From Utricularia gibba (lineage: Eukaryota > Streptophyta > Magnoliopsida > Lamiales > Lentibulariaceae): a stretch of 57,927 nucleotides of DNA. Within the stretch, counting starts at the first letter, position 1, and each line of letters starts with the position of its first letter. The DNA is taken from positions 1 to 57,927 of the forward strand of contig NEEC01000287.1 in NCBI GenBank assembly GCA_002189035.1, read 5' to 3'. The notes beneath the pieces are model-generated. The model was not told the origin of the DNA and did no database searches. It was given only the letters and a program-made list of their open reading frames with translations. Of the stretch, positions 11,001-25,745 are shown piece after piece. The position numbers were made by a program, and so were the translations under genes.

Positions 11001-13967
11001 TTCAGAAACCATGTAAGCAGCTGCCGAAAACCCAACGTTAATAAATGGATCACTTTTTTTGCCGGGCTACAAATGACTATGGGCCCGAGCGACCTGACCT
11101 CCGGCCGATCCTGGTGCCCCTCGAGAGCGCCTCCTCAAATATAAAGCTTGTGGATGAGAAAACCATTTGGGGTGCTCATGACATCCTAACTTCAATAAAT
11201 GCATCACGATTTTGAATAGACCGATTGGCTCAGGAGTCGAACGAAACTTGGGTCCGGATGAAGTTCCCAACGAAAGCACCCACCCAAAAACGACAAGCTT
11301 TTCCTTCAGAAACCATGTAGGCAGCTGCCGAAAACCCAACGTTAATAAATGGATCACTTTTTTGCCGGGCTACAAATGACTATGGGCCCGAGTTCGAAGA
11401 CCTCCGGCCCGATCCTAGTGCCCCTCGAGAGCGCCTCCTCAAATAAAAGCTTGTGGTTGAGAAACCATTTGGGTGCTCATGACATCCTAACTTCAATAAA
11501 TGCATCACGATTTTCGTTGAATAGGACCCGATTGGGCTCAGGAGTCGAACCGAACCTTGGGTCCGGATGAACTTCCCAACGAAAGCACCCACCCAAAAAC
11601 GACAAGCTTTTCCTTCAGAAACAATGTAGGCAGCTGCCGAAAACCCAACGTTAATAAATGGATCACTTTTTTTGCCGGGCTACAAATGACTATGGGCCCG
11701 ATTCGACGACCTCCGGCCGATCCTAGTGCCCCTCGAGAGCGCCTCCTCAAATATAAATCTTGTGGATGAGAAACCATTTGGGGTGCTCATGACATCCTAA
11801 CTTCAATAAATGCATCACGATTTTCGTTGAATAGGACCCGATTGGGCGCAGGAGTCGAACCGAACCTTGGGTCCGGATGAACTTCCCAACGAAAGCACCC
11901 ACCCAAAAACGACAAGCTTTTCCTTCAGAAACAATGTAGGCAGCTGCCGAAAACCCAACGTTAATAAATGGATCACTTTTTTTGCCGGGCTACAAATGAC
12001 TATGGGCCCGAGCCCGACCCGACCTCCAGCCCGATCCTGGTGCCCCTCGAGAGCGCCTCCTCAAATATAAATCTTGTGGATGAGAAAGCCATTTGGGGTG
12101 CTCATGACATCCTAACTTCAAAAAAATGCATGTTGATTTTGTTGAATAGGACCCGATTGGGCTCAGGAGTCGAACCGAACCTTGTCCGGATGAACTTCCC
12201 AATGAAAGCACCAAACAAAAACGACAAGCTTTTCCTTCAGAAACCATGTAGCAGCTGCCGAAAACCCAACGTTAATAAATGGATCACTTTTTTTCCCGGG
12301 CTACAAATGACTATGGGCCCGAGCCCGACCTGACCTCCGGCCCGATCCTGGTGCCCCTCGAGAGCGCCTCCTCAAATATAAAGCTTGTGGATGAGAAAAC
12401 CATTTGGGTGCTCATGACATCCTAACTTCAATAAATGCATCACGATTTTCGTCAAATAGACCTGATTTGGCTCAGGAGTCGAACGAAACTTGGGTCGGAC
12501 GAAGTTCCAACGAAGCACCCCAAAAAAGACAAGCTTTTCCTTCAGAAACCATGTAGGCAGCTGCCGAAAACCCAACGTTAATAAATGGATCACTTTTTTG
12601 CCGGGCTACAAATGACTATGGGCCCGAGTTCGAATGACCTCCGGCCCGATCCTGCCCTCGAGAGCGCCTCCTCAAATAAAAGCATGTGGTTGAGAAAACC
12701 ATTTGGGGTGCTCATGACATCCTAACTTCAATAAATGCATCACGATTTTCGTTGAATAGGACCCGATTGGGCTCAGGAGTCGAACCGAACCTTGGGTCCG
12801 GATGAACTTCCCAACGAAAGCACCCACCAAAAAACGACAAGCTTTTCCTTCAGAAACAATGTAGGCAGCTGCCGAAAACCCAACGTTAATAAATGGATCA
12901 CTTTTTTTGCCGGGCTACAAATGACTATGGGCCCGACGACGACCTCCGGCCCGATCCTAGTGCCCCTCGAGAGCGCCTCCTCAAATATAAAGCTTGTGGA
13001 TGAGAAAACCATTTGGGGTGCTCATGACATCCTAACTTCAATAAATGCATCACGATTTTCGTTGAATAGGACCCGATTGGGCTCAGGAGTCGAACCGAAC
13101 CTTGGGTCCGGATGAACTTCCCAACGAAAGCACCCACCCAAAAACGACAAGCTTTTCCTTCAGAAACAATGTAGGCAGCTGCCGAAAACCCAACGTTAAT
13201 AAATGGATCACTTTTTTTGCCGGGCTACAAATGACTATGGGCCCGAGCCCGACCCGACCTCCGGCCCGATCCTGGTGCCCCTCGAGAGCGCCTCCTCAAA
13301 TATAAAGCTTGTGGATGAGAAACCATTTGGGGTGCTCATGACATCCTAACTTCAAAAAAATGCATTTGATTTTTGTTGAATAGGACCCGATTGGGCTCAG
13401 GAGTCGAACCGAACCTTGGTCCGGATGAACTTCCCAATGAAAGCACCAACCAAAAACGACAAGCTTTTCCTTCAGAAACCATGTAAGCAGCTGCCGAAAA
13501 CCCAACGTTAATAAATGGATCACTTTTTTTCCGGGCTACAAATGACTATGGGCCCGAGCCGACCTGACCTCCGGCCCGATCCTGGTGCCCCTCGAGAGCG
13601 CCTCCTCAAATATAAAGCTTGTGGATGAGAAAACCATTTGGGGTGCTCATGACATCCTAACTTCAATAAATGCATCACGATTTTCGTCAAATAGGACCGA
13701 TTGGCTCAGGAGTCGAACCGAACCTTGGGTCCGGACGAAGTTCCCAACGAAGCACCCACCCAAAAACGACAAGCTTTTCCTTCAGAAACAATGTAGGCAG
13801 CTGCCGAAAACCCAACGTTAATAAATGGATCACTTTTTTTGCCGGGCTACAAATGACTATGGGCCCGACCGACCCGACCTCCGGCCGATCCTAGTGCCCC
13901 TCGAGAGCGCCTCCTCAAATAAAAGTTGTGGTTGAGAAAACCATTTGGGTGCTCATGACATCCTAAC
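8092..13967 (+). repeat. 4-mer higher-order repeat, order A-A-B-C, ~1.24 kb
   Basis: Anchors and types are 8092 A, 8406 B, 8716 C (partial turn); 9020 A, 9332 A, 9644 B, 9954 C; 10261 A, 10562 A, 10873 B, 11180 C; 11491 A, 11801 A, 12106 B, 12416 C; 12716 A, 13026 A, 13340 B, 13661 C. B-to-B spacings are 1238, 1229, 1233 and 1234 bp. This is one of the most regular HOR blocks in the window, with four full turns and the same slot order each time. Confidence 0.85.
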
Positions 13968-16900
13968 TTCAATAAATGCATCACGATTTTCGTTGAATAG
14001 GACCCGATTGGCTCAGGAGTCGAACCGAACCTTGGGTCCGGATGAACTTCCCAACGAAAGCACCCACCCAAAAACGACAAGCTTTTCCTTCAGAAACATG
14101 TAGGCAGCTGCCGAAAACCCAACGTTAATAAATGGATCACTTTTTTTTGCCGGGCTACAAATGACTATGGGCCCGAGCGACCGACCTCCGGCCGATCCTG
14201 TGCCCCTCGAGAGCGCCTCCTCAAATATAAAGCTTGTGGATGAGAAAACCATTTGGGGTGCTCATGACATCCTAACTTCAATAAATGCATCACGATTTTC
14301 GTCGAATAGGACCCGATTGGGCTCAGGAGTCGAACCGAACCTTGGGTCCGGACGAAGTTCCCAACGAAAGCACCCAAAAAGACAAGCTTTTCCTTCAGAA
14401 ACCATGTAAGCAGCTGCCGAAAACCCAACGTTAAATAATGGATCACTTTTTTGCCGGGCTACAAATGACTATGGGCCCGAGTTCGATATGACCTCCGGCC
14501 CGATCCTAGTGCCCCTCGAGAGCGCCTCCTCAAATAAAAGCATGTGGTTGAGAAAACCATTTGGGGTGCTCATGACATCCTAACTTCAATAAATGCATCA
14601 CGATTTTCGTTGAATAGGACCCGATTGGGCGCAGGAGTCGAACCGAACCTTGGGTCCGGATGAACTTCCCAACGAAAGCACCCACCCAAAAACGACAAGC
14701 TTTTCCTTCAGAAACAATGTAGGCAGCTGCCGAAAACCCAACGTTAATAAATGGATCACTTTTTTTGCCGGGCTACAAATGACTATGGGCCGAGCCCGAC
14801 CCGACCTCCGGCCCGATCCTGGTGCCCCTCGAGAGCGCCTCCTCAAATATAAAGCTTGTGGATGAGAAAGCCATTTGGGGTGCTCATGACATCCTAACTT
14901 CAAAAATGCATGTTGATTTTTGTTGAATAGGACCCGATTGGGCTCAGGAGTCGAACCGAACCTTGGTCCGGATGAACTTCCCAATGAAAGCACCAACCAA
15001 AAACGACAAGCTTTTCCTTCAGAAACCATGTAAGCAGCTGCCGAAAACCCAACGTTAATAAATGGATCACTTTTTTTCCCGGGCTACAAATGACTATGGG
15101 CCCGAGCCGACCTGACCTCCGGCCCGATCCTGGTGCCCCTCGAGAGCGCCTCCTCAAATATAAAGCTTGTGGATGAGAAAACCATTTGGGGTGCTCATGA
15201 CATCCTAACTTCAATAAATGCATCACGATTTTCGTCAAATAGTACCGATTTGGCTCAGGAGTCGAACCGAAACTTGGGTCGGACGAAGTTCCCAACGACA
15301 GCACCCACCCAAAAAAGACAAGCTTTTCCTTCAGAAACATGTAGGCAGCTGCCGAAAACCCAACGTTAATAAATGGATCACTTTTTTTGCCGGCTACAAA
15401 TGACTATGGGCCCGATTTCGACAAGACCTCCGGCCGATCCTAGTGCCCCTCGAGAGCGCCTCCTCAAATAAAATTGTGGTTGAGAAACCATTTGGGGTGC
15501 TCATGACATCCTAACTTCAATAAATGCATCACGATTTTCGTTGAATAGGACCCGATTGGGCGCAGGAGTCGAACCGAACCTTGGTCCGGATGAACTTCCC
15601 AACGAAAGCACCCACCCAAAAAACGACAAGCTTTTCCTTCAGAAACAATGTAGGCAGCTGCCGAAAACCCAACGTTAATAAATGGATCACTTTTTTTGCC
15701 GGGCTACAAATGACTATGGGCCCGAGCCCGACCCGACCTCCAGCCCGATCCTGGTGCCCCTCGAGAGCGCCTCCTCAAATATAAATCTTGTGGATGAGAA
15801 AGCCATTTGGGTGCTCATGACATCCTAACTTCAAAAAATGCATGTTGATTTTTGTTGAATAGGACCCGATTGGGCTCAGGAGTCGAACCGAACCTTGTGT
15901 CCGGATGAACTTCCCAATGAAAGCACCAAACCAAAAAACGACAAGCTTTTCCTTCAGAAACCATGTAAGCAGCTGCCGAAAACCCAACGTTAATAAATGG
16001 ATCACTTTTTTTTCCCGGGCTACAAATGACTATGGGCCCGAGCCGACCTGACCTCCGGCCCGATCCTGGTGCCCCTCGAGAGACCCTCCTCAAATATAAA
16101 GCTTGTGGATGAGAAAACCATTTGGGGTGCTCATGACATCCTAACTTCAATAAATGCATCACGATTTTCGTCAAATAGTACCTGATTTGGCTCAGGAGTC
16201 GAACCGAAACTTGGGTCTGGACGAAGTTCCCAACGACAGCACCCACCAAAAAAGACAAGCTTTTCCTTCAGAAACAATGTAGGCAGCTGCCGAAAACCCA
16301 ACGTTAATAAATGGATCACTTTTTTTGCCGGGCTACAAATGACTATGGGCCCGATTTCGACAAGACCTCCGGCCAGATCCTAGTGCCCTCGAGAGCGCCT
16401 CCTCAAATAAAAGTATGTGGTTGGAAAACCATTTGGGGTGCTCATGACATCCTAACTTCAATAAATGCATCACGATTTTCGTTGAATAGGACCCGATTGG
16501 CCGCAGGAGTCGAACCGAACCTTGGGTCCGGATGAACTTCCCAACGAAAGCACCCACCCAAAAACGACAAGCTTTTCCTTCAGAAACAATGTAGGCAGCT
16601 GCCGAAAACCCAACGTTAATAAATGGATCACTTTTTTTGCCGGGCTACAAATGACTATGGGCCCGATTTCGAAAAGACCTCCGGCCGATCCTAGTGCCCT
16701 CGAGAGCGCCTCCTCAAATATAAAGCTTGTGGATGAGAAAACCATTTGGGGTGCTCATGACATCCTAACTTCAAAAAATGCATCACGATTTTTGTCGAAT
16801 AGGACCCGATTGGGCTCAGGAGTCGAACCGAACCTTGGGTCCGGACGAAGTTCCCAATGAAAGCACCCAAAAAAAAACGACAAGCTTTTCCTTCAGAAAC

Positions 16901-19900
16901 CATGTAAGCAGCTGCCGAAAACCCAACGTTAATTAATGGATCACTTTTTTGCCGGGTTACAAATGACTATGGGCCCGAGTTCGATATGACCTCCGGCCCG
17001 ATCCTAGTGCCCCTCGAGAGCGCCTCCTCAAATATAAATCTTGTGGATGAGAAACCATTTGGGGTGCTCATGACATCCTAACTTCAATAAATGCATCACG
17101 ATTTTCGTTGAATAGGACCCGATTGGGCGCAGGAGTCGAACCGAACCTTGGGTCCGGATGAACTTCCCAACGAAAGCACCCACCCAAAAACGACAAGCTT
17201 TTCCTTCAGAAACAATGTAGGCAGCTGCCGAAAACCCAACGTTAATAAATGGATCACTTTTTTGCCGGGCTACAAATGACTATGGGCCCGAGCCCGACCG
17301 ACCTCCAGCCCGATCCTGGTGCCCCTCGAGAGCGCCTCCTCAAATATAAATCTTGTGGATGAGAAAGCCATTTGGGGTGCTCATGACATCCTAACTTCAA
17401 TAAATGCATCACGATTTTCGTTGAATAGGACCCGATTGGCGCAGGAGTCGAACCGAACCTTGGGTCCGGATGAACTTCCCAACGAAAGCACCCACCCAAA
17501 AACGACAAGCTTTTCCTTCAGAAACAATGTAGGCAGCTGCCGAAAACCCAACGTTAATAAATGGATCACTTTTTTTGCCGGGCTACAAATGACTATGGGC
17601 CCGATTTCGACAAGACCTCCGGCCCGATCCTAGTGCCCCTCGAGAGCGCCTCCTCAAATATAAATCTTGTGGATGAGAAAGCCATTTGGGGTGCTCATGA
17701 CATCCTAACTTCAATAAATGCATCACGATTTTCGTTGAATAGGACCCGATTGGGCTCAGGAGTCGAACCGAACCTTGGGTCCGGATGAACTTCCCAACGA
17801 AAGCACCCACCCAAAAACGACAAGCTTTTCCTTCAGAAACAATGTAGCAGCTGCCGAAAACCCAACGTTAATAAATGGATCACTTTTTGCCGGGCTACAA
17901 ATGACTATGGGCCCGAGCCGACCCGACCTCCGGCCGATCCTGGTGCCCCTCGAGAGCGCCTCCTCAAATATAAATCTTGTGGATGAGAAAACCATTTGGG
18001 TGCTCATGACATCCTAACTTCAAAAATGCATCACGATTTTTGTTGAATAGGACCCGATTGGCTCAGGAGTCGAACCGAACCTTGGTCCGGATGAACTTCC
18101 CAATGAAAGCACCAAACCAAAAACGACAAGCTTTTCCTTCAGAAACCATGTAAGCAGCTGCCGAAAACCCAACGTTAATAAATGGATCACTTTTTTTCCC
18201 GGGCTACAAATGACTATGGGCCCGATTTCGACAAGACCTCCGGCCAGATCCTAGTGCCCCTCGAGAGCGCCTCCTCAAATAAAAAGTATGTGGTTGGAAA
18301 ACCATTTGGGGTGCTCATGACATCCTAACTTCAATAAATGCATCACGATTTTCGTTGAATAGGACCCGATTGGGCAGGAGTCGAACCGAACCTTGGGTCC
18401 GGATGAACTTCCCAACGAAAGCACCCACCCAAAAACGACAAGCTTTTCCTTCAGAAACAATGTAGGCAGCTGCCGAAAACCCAACGTTAATAAATGGATC
18501 ACTTTTTTTGCCGGGCTACAAATGACTATGGGCCCGAGTTCGAAGACCTCCGGCCGATCCTAGTGCCCCTCGAGAGCGCCTCCTCAAATAAAATCTTGTG
18601 GATGAGAAAGCCATTTGGGGTGCTCATGACATCCTAACTTCAAAAATGCATGTTGATTTTTGTTGAATAGGACCCGATTGGGCTCAGGAGTCGAACCGAA
18701 CCTTGTGTCCGGATGAACTTCCCAATGAAAGCACCAAACCAAAAACGACAAGCTTTTCCTTCAGAAACCATGTAAGCAGCTGCCGAAAACCAACGTTAAT
18801 AAATGGATCACTTTTTTTCCCGGGCTACAAATGACTATGGGCCCGAGCCGACCTGACCTCCGGCCCGATCCTGGTGCCCCTCGAGAGCCCTCCTCAAATA
18901 AAGCTTGTGGATGAGAAACCATTTGGGGTGCTCATGACATCCTAACTTCAATAAATGCATCACGATTTTCGTCAAATAGTACCTGATTTGGCTCAGGAGT
19001 CGAACCGAAACTTGGGTCGGACGAAGTTCCCAACGACAGCACCCACCAAAAAAGACAAGCTTTTCCTTCAAAAACAATGTAGGCAGCTGCCGAAAACCCA
19101 ACGTTAATAAATGGATCACTTTTTTGCCGGGCTACAAATGACTATGGGCCCGATTTCGACAAGACCTCCGGCCAGATCCTAGTGCCCCTCGAGAGCGCCT
19201 CCTCAAATAAAAGTATGTGGTTGGAAAACCATTGGGGTGCTCATGACATCCTAACTTCAATAAATGCATCACGATTTTCGTGAATAGGACCCGATTGGCG
19301 CAGGAGTCGAACCGAACCTTGGTCCGGATGAACTTCCCAACGAAAGCACCCACCAAAAACGACAAGCTTTTCCTTCAGAAACAATGTAGGCAGCTGCCGA
19401 AAACCCAACGTTAATAAATGGATCACTTTTTTTGCCGGGCTACAAATGACTATGGGCCCGAGCCCGGACCTCCGGCCCGATCCTAGTGCCCCTCGAGAGC
19501 GCCTCCTCAAATATAAAGCTTGTGGATGAGAAAGCCATTTGGGGTGCTCATGACATCCTAACTTCAATAAATGCATCACGATTTTCGTTGAATAGGACCC
19601 GATTGGGCTCAGGAGTCGAACCGAACCTTGGGTCCGGATGAACTTCCCAACGAAAGCACCACAAAAACGACAAGCTTTTCCTTCAGAAACCATGTAAGCA
19701 GCTGCCGAAAACCCAACGTTAATAAATGGATCACTTTTTTGCCGGGCTACAAATGACTATGGGCCGAGCCCGACCGACCTCCGGCCCGATCCTAGTGCCC
19801 CTCGAGAGCGCCTCCTCAAATATAAATCTTGTGGATGAGAAAGCCATTTGGGGTGCTCATGACATCCTAACTTCAAAAATGCATCACGATTTTTGTTGAA

Positions 19901-22900
19901 TAGGACCCGATTGGGCTCAGGAGTCGAACCGAACCTTGGGTCCGGATGAACTTCCCAACGAAAGCACCACCCAAAAACGACAAGCTTTTCCTTCAGAAAC
20001 AATGTAGGCAGCTGCCGAAAACCCAACGTTAATAAATGGATCACTTTTTTTGCCGGGCTACAAATGACTATGGGCCCGAGTTCGATATGACCTCCGGCCC
20101 GATCCTAGTGCCCCTCGAGAGCGCCTCTCAAATAAAAAGCATGTGGATGGAAAACCATTTGGGGTGCTCATGACATCCTAACTTCAATAAATGCATCACG
20201 ATTTTCGTTGAATAGGACCCGATTGGCTCAGGAGTCGAACCGAACCTTGGGTCGGACGAACTTCCCAACGAAAGCACCCACCAAAAACGACAAGCTTTTC
20301 CTTCAGAAACAATGTAGGCAGCTGCCGAAAACCCAACGTTAATAAATGGATCACTTTTTTTTGCCGGGCTACAAATGACTATGGCCGAGCCCGACCCGAC
20401 CTCCAGCCCGATCCTGGTGCCCCTCGAGAGCGCCTCCTCAAATATAAATCTTGTGGATGAGAAAACCATTTGGGGTGCTCATGACATCCTAACTTCAAAA
20501 AATGCAATTTTTGTTGAATAGGACCCGATTGGGCTCAGGAGTCGAACCGAACCTTGGTCCGGATGAACTTCCCAATGAAAGCACCACCAAAAACGACAAG
20601 CTTTTCCTTCAGAAACAATGTAGGCAGCTGCCGAAAACCCAACGTTAATAAATGGATCACTTTTTTTGCCGGGCTACAAATGACTAGGGCCCGATTTCGA
20701 CGACCTCCGGCCAGATCCTAGTGCCCCTCGAGAGCGCCTCCTCCTTGTGGTTGGAAAACCATTTGGGGTGCTCATGACATCCTAACTTCAATAAATGCAT
20801 CACGATTTTCGTTGAATAGGACCCGATTGGGCAGGAGTCGAACCGAACCTTGGGTCCGGATGAACTTCCCAACGAAAGCACCCACCAAAAACGACAAGCT
20901 TTTCCTTCAGAAACAATGTAGGCAGCTGCCGAAAACCCAACGTTAATAAATGGATCACTTTTTGCCGGGCTACAAATGACTATGGGCCCGATTTCGACAA
21001 GACCTCCGGCCAGATCCTAGTGCCCTCGAGAGCGCCTCCTCAAATATAAATCTTGTGGATGAGAAACCATTTGGGGTGCTCATGACATCCTAACTTCAAT
21101 AAATGCATCACGATTTTCGTTGAATAGGACCCGATTGGGCGCAGGAGTCGAACCGAACCTTGGGTCCGGATGAACTTCCAACGAAAGCACCCACCCAAAA
21201 ACGACAAGCTTTTCCTTCAGAAACAATGTAGCAGCTGCCGAAAACCCAACGTTAATAAATGGATCACTTTTTTTGCCGGGCTACAAATGACTATGGCCCG
21301 AGCCCGACCCGACCTCCAGCCCGATCCTGGTGCCCCTCGAGAGCGCCTCCTCAAATATAAATCTTGTGGATGAGAAAGCCATTTGGGGTGCTCATGACAT
21401 CCTAACTTCAAAAAATGCATGTTGATTTTCGTTGAATAGGACCCGATTGGGCTCAGGAGTCGAACCGAACCTTGGTCCGGATGAACTTCCCAATGAAAGC
21501 ACCAACAAAAAACGACAAGCTTTTCCTTCAGAAACATGTAAGCAGCTGCCGAAAACCCAACGTTAATAAATGGATCACTTTTTTTCCCGGGCTACAAATG
21601 ACTATGGGCCCGAGCCCGACCTGACCTCCGGCCGATCCTGGTGCCCCTCGAGAGCGCCTCCTCAAATATAAAGCTTGTGGATGAGAAAACCATTTGGGGT
21701 GCTCATGACATCCTAACTTCAATAAATGCATCACGATTTTCGTCAAATAGTACCTGATTTGGCTCAGGAGTCGAACGAACTTGGGTTGGACGAAGTTCCC
21801 AACGACAGCACCCACCCAAAAAAGACAAGCTTTTCCTTGAGAAACCATGTAGGCAGCTGCCGAAAACCCAACGTTAATTAATGGATCACTTTTTTGCCGG
21901 GCTACAAATGACTATGGGCCCGAGTTCGATATGACCTCCGGCCCGATCCTAGTGCCCCTCGAGAGCGCCTCCTCAAATAAAAGCATGTGGTTGAGAAACC
22001 ATTTGGGGTGCTCATGACATCCTAACTTCAATAAATGCATCACGATTTTCGTTGAATAGGACCCGATTGGGCGCAGGAGTCGAACCGAACCTTGGGTCCG
22101 GATGAACTTCCCAACGAAAGCACCCACCCAAAAACGACAAGCTTTTCCTTCAGAAACAATGTAGGCAGCTGCCGAAAACCCAACGTTAATAAATGGATCA
22201 CTTTTTTTGCCGGGCTACAAATGACTATGGCCGAGCCCGACCCGACCTCCAGCCCGATCCTGGTGCCCCTCGAGAGCGCCTCCTCAATATAAAATCTTGT
22301 GGATGAGAAAGCCATTTGGGGTGCTCATGACATCCTAACTTCAAAAAAATGCATGTTGATTTTTGTTGAATAGGACCCGATTGGGCTCAGGAGTCGAACC
22401 GAACCTTGTGTCCGGATGAACTTCCCAATGAAAGCACCAAACCAAAAACGACAAGCTTTTCCTTCAGAAACCATGTAAGCAGCTGCCGAAAACCCAACGT
22501 TAATAAATGGATCACTTTTTTTCCCGGGCTACAAATGACTATGGGCCCGAGCCCGACCTGACCTCCGGCCCGATCCTGGTGCCCCTCGAGAGCCCTCCTC
22601 AAATATAAAGCTTGTGGATGAGAAAACCATTTGGGGTGCTCATGACATCCTAACTTCAATAAATGCATCACGATTTTCGTCAAATAGTACCTGATTTGGC
22701 TCAGGAGTCGAACCGAAACTTGGGTCTGGACGAAGTTCCCAACGACAGCACCCACCCAAAAAGACAAGCTTTTCCTTCAGAAACAATGTAGGCAGCTGCC
22801 GAAAACCCAACGTTAATAAATGGATCACTTTTTTTGCCGGGCTACAAATGACTATGGGCCCGATTTCGACAAGACCTCCGGCCAGATCCTAGTGCCCCTC

Positions 22901-25745
22901 GAGAGCGCCTCCTCAAATAAAAAGTATGTGGTTGGAAAACCATTTGGTGCTCATGACATCCTAACTTCAATAAATGCATCACGATTTTCGTTGAATAGGA
23001 CCCGATTGGCGCAGGAGTCGAACCGAACCTTGGGTCCGGATGAACTTCCCAACGAAAGCACCCACCAAAAACGACAAGCTTTTCCTTCAGAAACAATGTA
23101 GGCAGCTGCCGAAAACCCAACGTTAATAAATGGATCACTTTTTTTGCCGGGCTACAAATGACTATGGGCCCGAGCCCGACCCGACCTCCAGCCGATCCTG
23201 GTGCCCCTCGAGAGCGCCTCCTCAAATATAAATCTTGTGGATGAGAAACCATTTGGGGTGCTCATGACATCCTAACTTCAATAAATGCATCACGATTTTC
23301 GTTGAATAGGACCCGATTGGCTCAGGAGTCGAACCGAACCTTGGGTCCGGATGAACTTCCCAACGAAAGCACCACCCAAAAACGACAAGCTTTTCCTTCA
23401 GAAACAATGTAGGCAGCTGCCGAAAACCCAACGTTAATAAATGGATCACTTTTTTTTGCCGGGCTACAAATGACTATGGGCCCGAGCCCGACCGACCTCC
23501 GGCCCGATCCTGGTGCCCCTCGAGAGCGCCTCCTCAAATATAAATCTTGTGGATGAGAAACCATTTGGGGTGCTCATGACATCCTAACTTCAAAAAAATG
23601 CATCACGATTTTGTTGAATAGGACCCGATTTGGCTCAGGAGTCGAACCGAACCTTGGTCCGGATGAACTTCCCAACGAAAGCACCAACCAAAAACGACAA
23701 GCTTTTCCTTCAGAAACCATGTAAGCAGCTGCCGAAAACCCAACGTTAATAAATGGATCACTTTTTTTTCCCGGGCTACAAATGACTATGGGCCCGAGCC
23801 GACCGACCTCCGGCCCGATCCTGGTGCCCCTCGAGCGCCTCCTCAAATATAAAGTTGTGGATGAGAAAACCATTTGGGGTGCTCATGACATCCTAACTTC
23901 AATAAATGCATCACGATTTTCGTTGAATAGGACCGATTGGCTCAGGAGTCGAACCGAACCTTGGGTCGGGACTTCCCAACGAAAGCACCACCCAAAAACG
24001 ACAAGCTTTTCCTTCAGAAACAATGTAGGCAGCTGCCGAAAACCCAACGTTAATAAATGGATCACTTTTTTTGCCGGGCTACAAATGACTATGGCCCGAT
24101 TTCGAAAAGACCTCCGGCCAGATCCTAGTGCCCCTCGAGAGCGCCTCCTCAAATATAAAGCTTGTGGATGAGAAACCATTTGGGGTGCTCATGACATCCT
24201 AACTTCAAAAAATGCATCACGATTTTGTGAATAGGACCCGATTGGGCTCAGGAGTCGAACCGAACCTTGGGTCCGGATGAACTTCCCAACGAAAGCACCC
24301 ACCCAAAAACGACAAGCTTTTCCTTCAGAAACCATGTAAGCAGCTGCCGAAAACCCAACGTTAATAAATGGATCACTTTTTTTCCCGGGCTACAAATGAC
24401 TATGGGCCCGAGCCGACCTGACCTCCGGCCCGATCCTGGTGCCCCTCGAGAGCGCCTCCTCAAATATAAAGCTTGTGGATGAGAAAACCATTTGGGGTGC
24501 TCATGACATCCTAACTTCAATAAATGCATCACGATTTTCGTCAAATAGACCTGATTGGCTCAGGAGTCGAACCGAACTTGGGTCGGATGAAGTTCCCAAC
24601 GAAAGCACCCACCCAAAAAAGACAAGCTTTTCCAAAACCATGTAGGCAGCTGCCGAAAACCCAACGTTAATAAATGGATCACTTTTTTTGCCGGGCTACA
24701 AATGACTATGGGCCGATTTCGACAAGACCTCCGGCCGATCCTAGTGCCCCTCGAGAGCGCCTCCTCAAATAAAAGCATGTGGTTGAGAAAACCATTTGGG
24801 GTGCTCATGACATCCTAACTTCAATAAATGCATCACGATTTTCGTTGAATAGGACCCGATTGGGCGCAGGAGTCGAACCGAACCTTGGGTCCGGATGAAC
24901 TTCCCAACGAAAGCACCCACCCAAAAACGACAAGCTTTTCCTTCAGAAACAATGTAGGCAGCTGCCGAAAACCCAACGTTAATAAATGGATCACTTTTTT
25001 TGCCGGGCTACAAATGACTATGGGCCCGAGCCCGACCCGACCTCCAGCCCGATCCTGGTGCCCCTCGAGAGCGCCTCCTCAAATATAAATCTTGTGGATG
25101 AGAAAGCCATTTGGGGTGCTCATGACATCCTAACTTCAAAAAATGCATTTGATTTTTGTTGAATAGGACCCGATTGGCTCAGGAGTCGAACCGAACCTTG
25201 GTCCGGATGAACTTCCCAATGAAAGCACCAAACCAAAACGACAAGCTTTTCCTTCAGAAACATGTAAGCAGCTGCCGAAAACCCAACGTTAATAAATGGA
25301 TCACTTTTTTTGCCGGGCTACAAATGACTATGGGCCCGAGCCCGACCTGACCTCCGGCCCGATCCTGGTGCCCCTCGAGAGCGCCTCCTCAAATATAAAG
25401 CTTGTGGATGAGAAAACCATTTGGGGTGCTCATGACATCCTAACTTCAATAAATGCATCACGATTTTCGTCAAATAGTACCTGATTTGGCTCAGGAGTCG
25501 AACGAAAACTTGGGTCTGGACGAAGTTCCCAACGACAGCACCCACCCAAAAAAGACAAGCTTTTCCTTCAGAAACAATGTAGGCAGCTGCCGAAAACCCA
25601 ACGTTAATAAATGGATCACTTTTTTTGCCGGGCTACAAATGACTATGGGCCCGATTTCGACAAGACCTCCGGCCGATCCTAGTGCCCCTCGAGAGCGCCT
25701 CCTCAAATAAAAAGTATGTGGTTGGAAACCATTTGGGGTGCTCAT
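13968..25745 (+). repeat. Irregular mixture of 2- to 5-monomer blocks
   Basis: Anchors and types are 13968 A, 14266 D, 14574 A, 14888 B, 15199 C, 15505 A, 15819 B, 16135 C, 16446 A, 16759 D/B, 17072 A, 17385 A, 17699 A, 18008 B, 18319 A, 18628 B, 18936 C, 19245 A, 19552 A, 19861 B, 20172 A, 20484 B, 20776 A, 21084 A, 21396 B, 21707 C, 22016 A, 22329 B, 22644 C, 22955 A, 23266 A, 23578 B, 23887 A, 24193 B, 24505 C, 24809 A, 25124 B, 25434 C. ABC triplets recur at 14574, 15505, 22016, 23887 and 24809, but no block repeats cleanly more than twice. B followed directly by A, rather than C, occurs at 18008, 19861, 20484 and 23578, a break in the usual order. Confidence 0.75.
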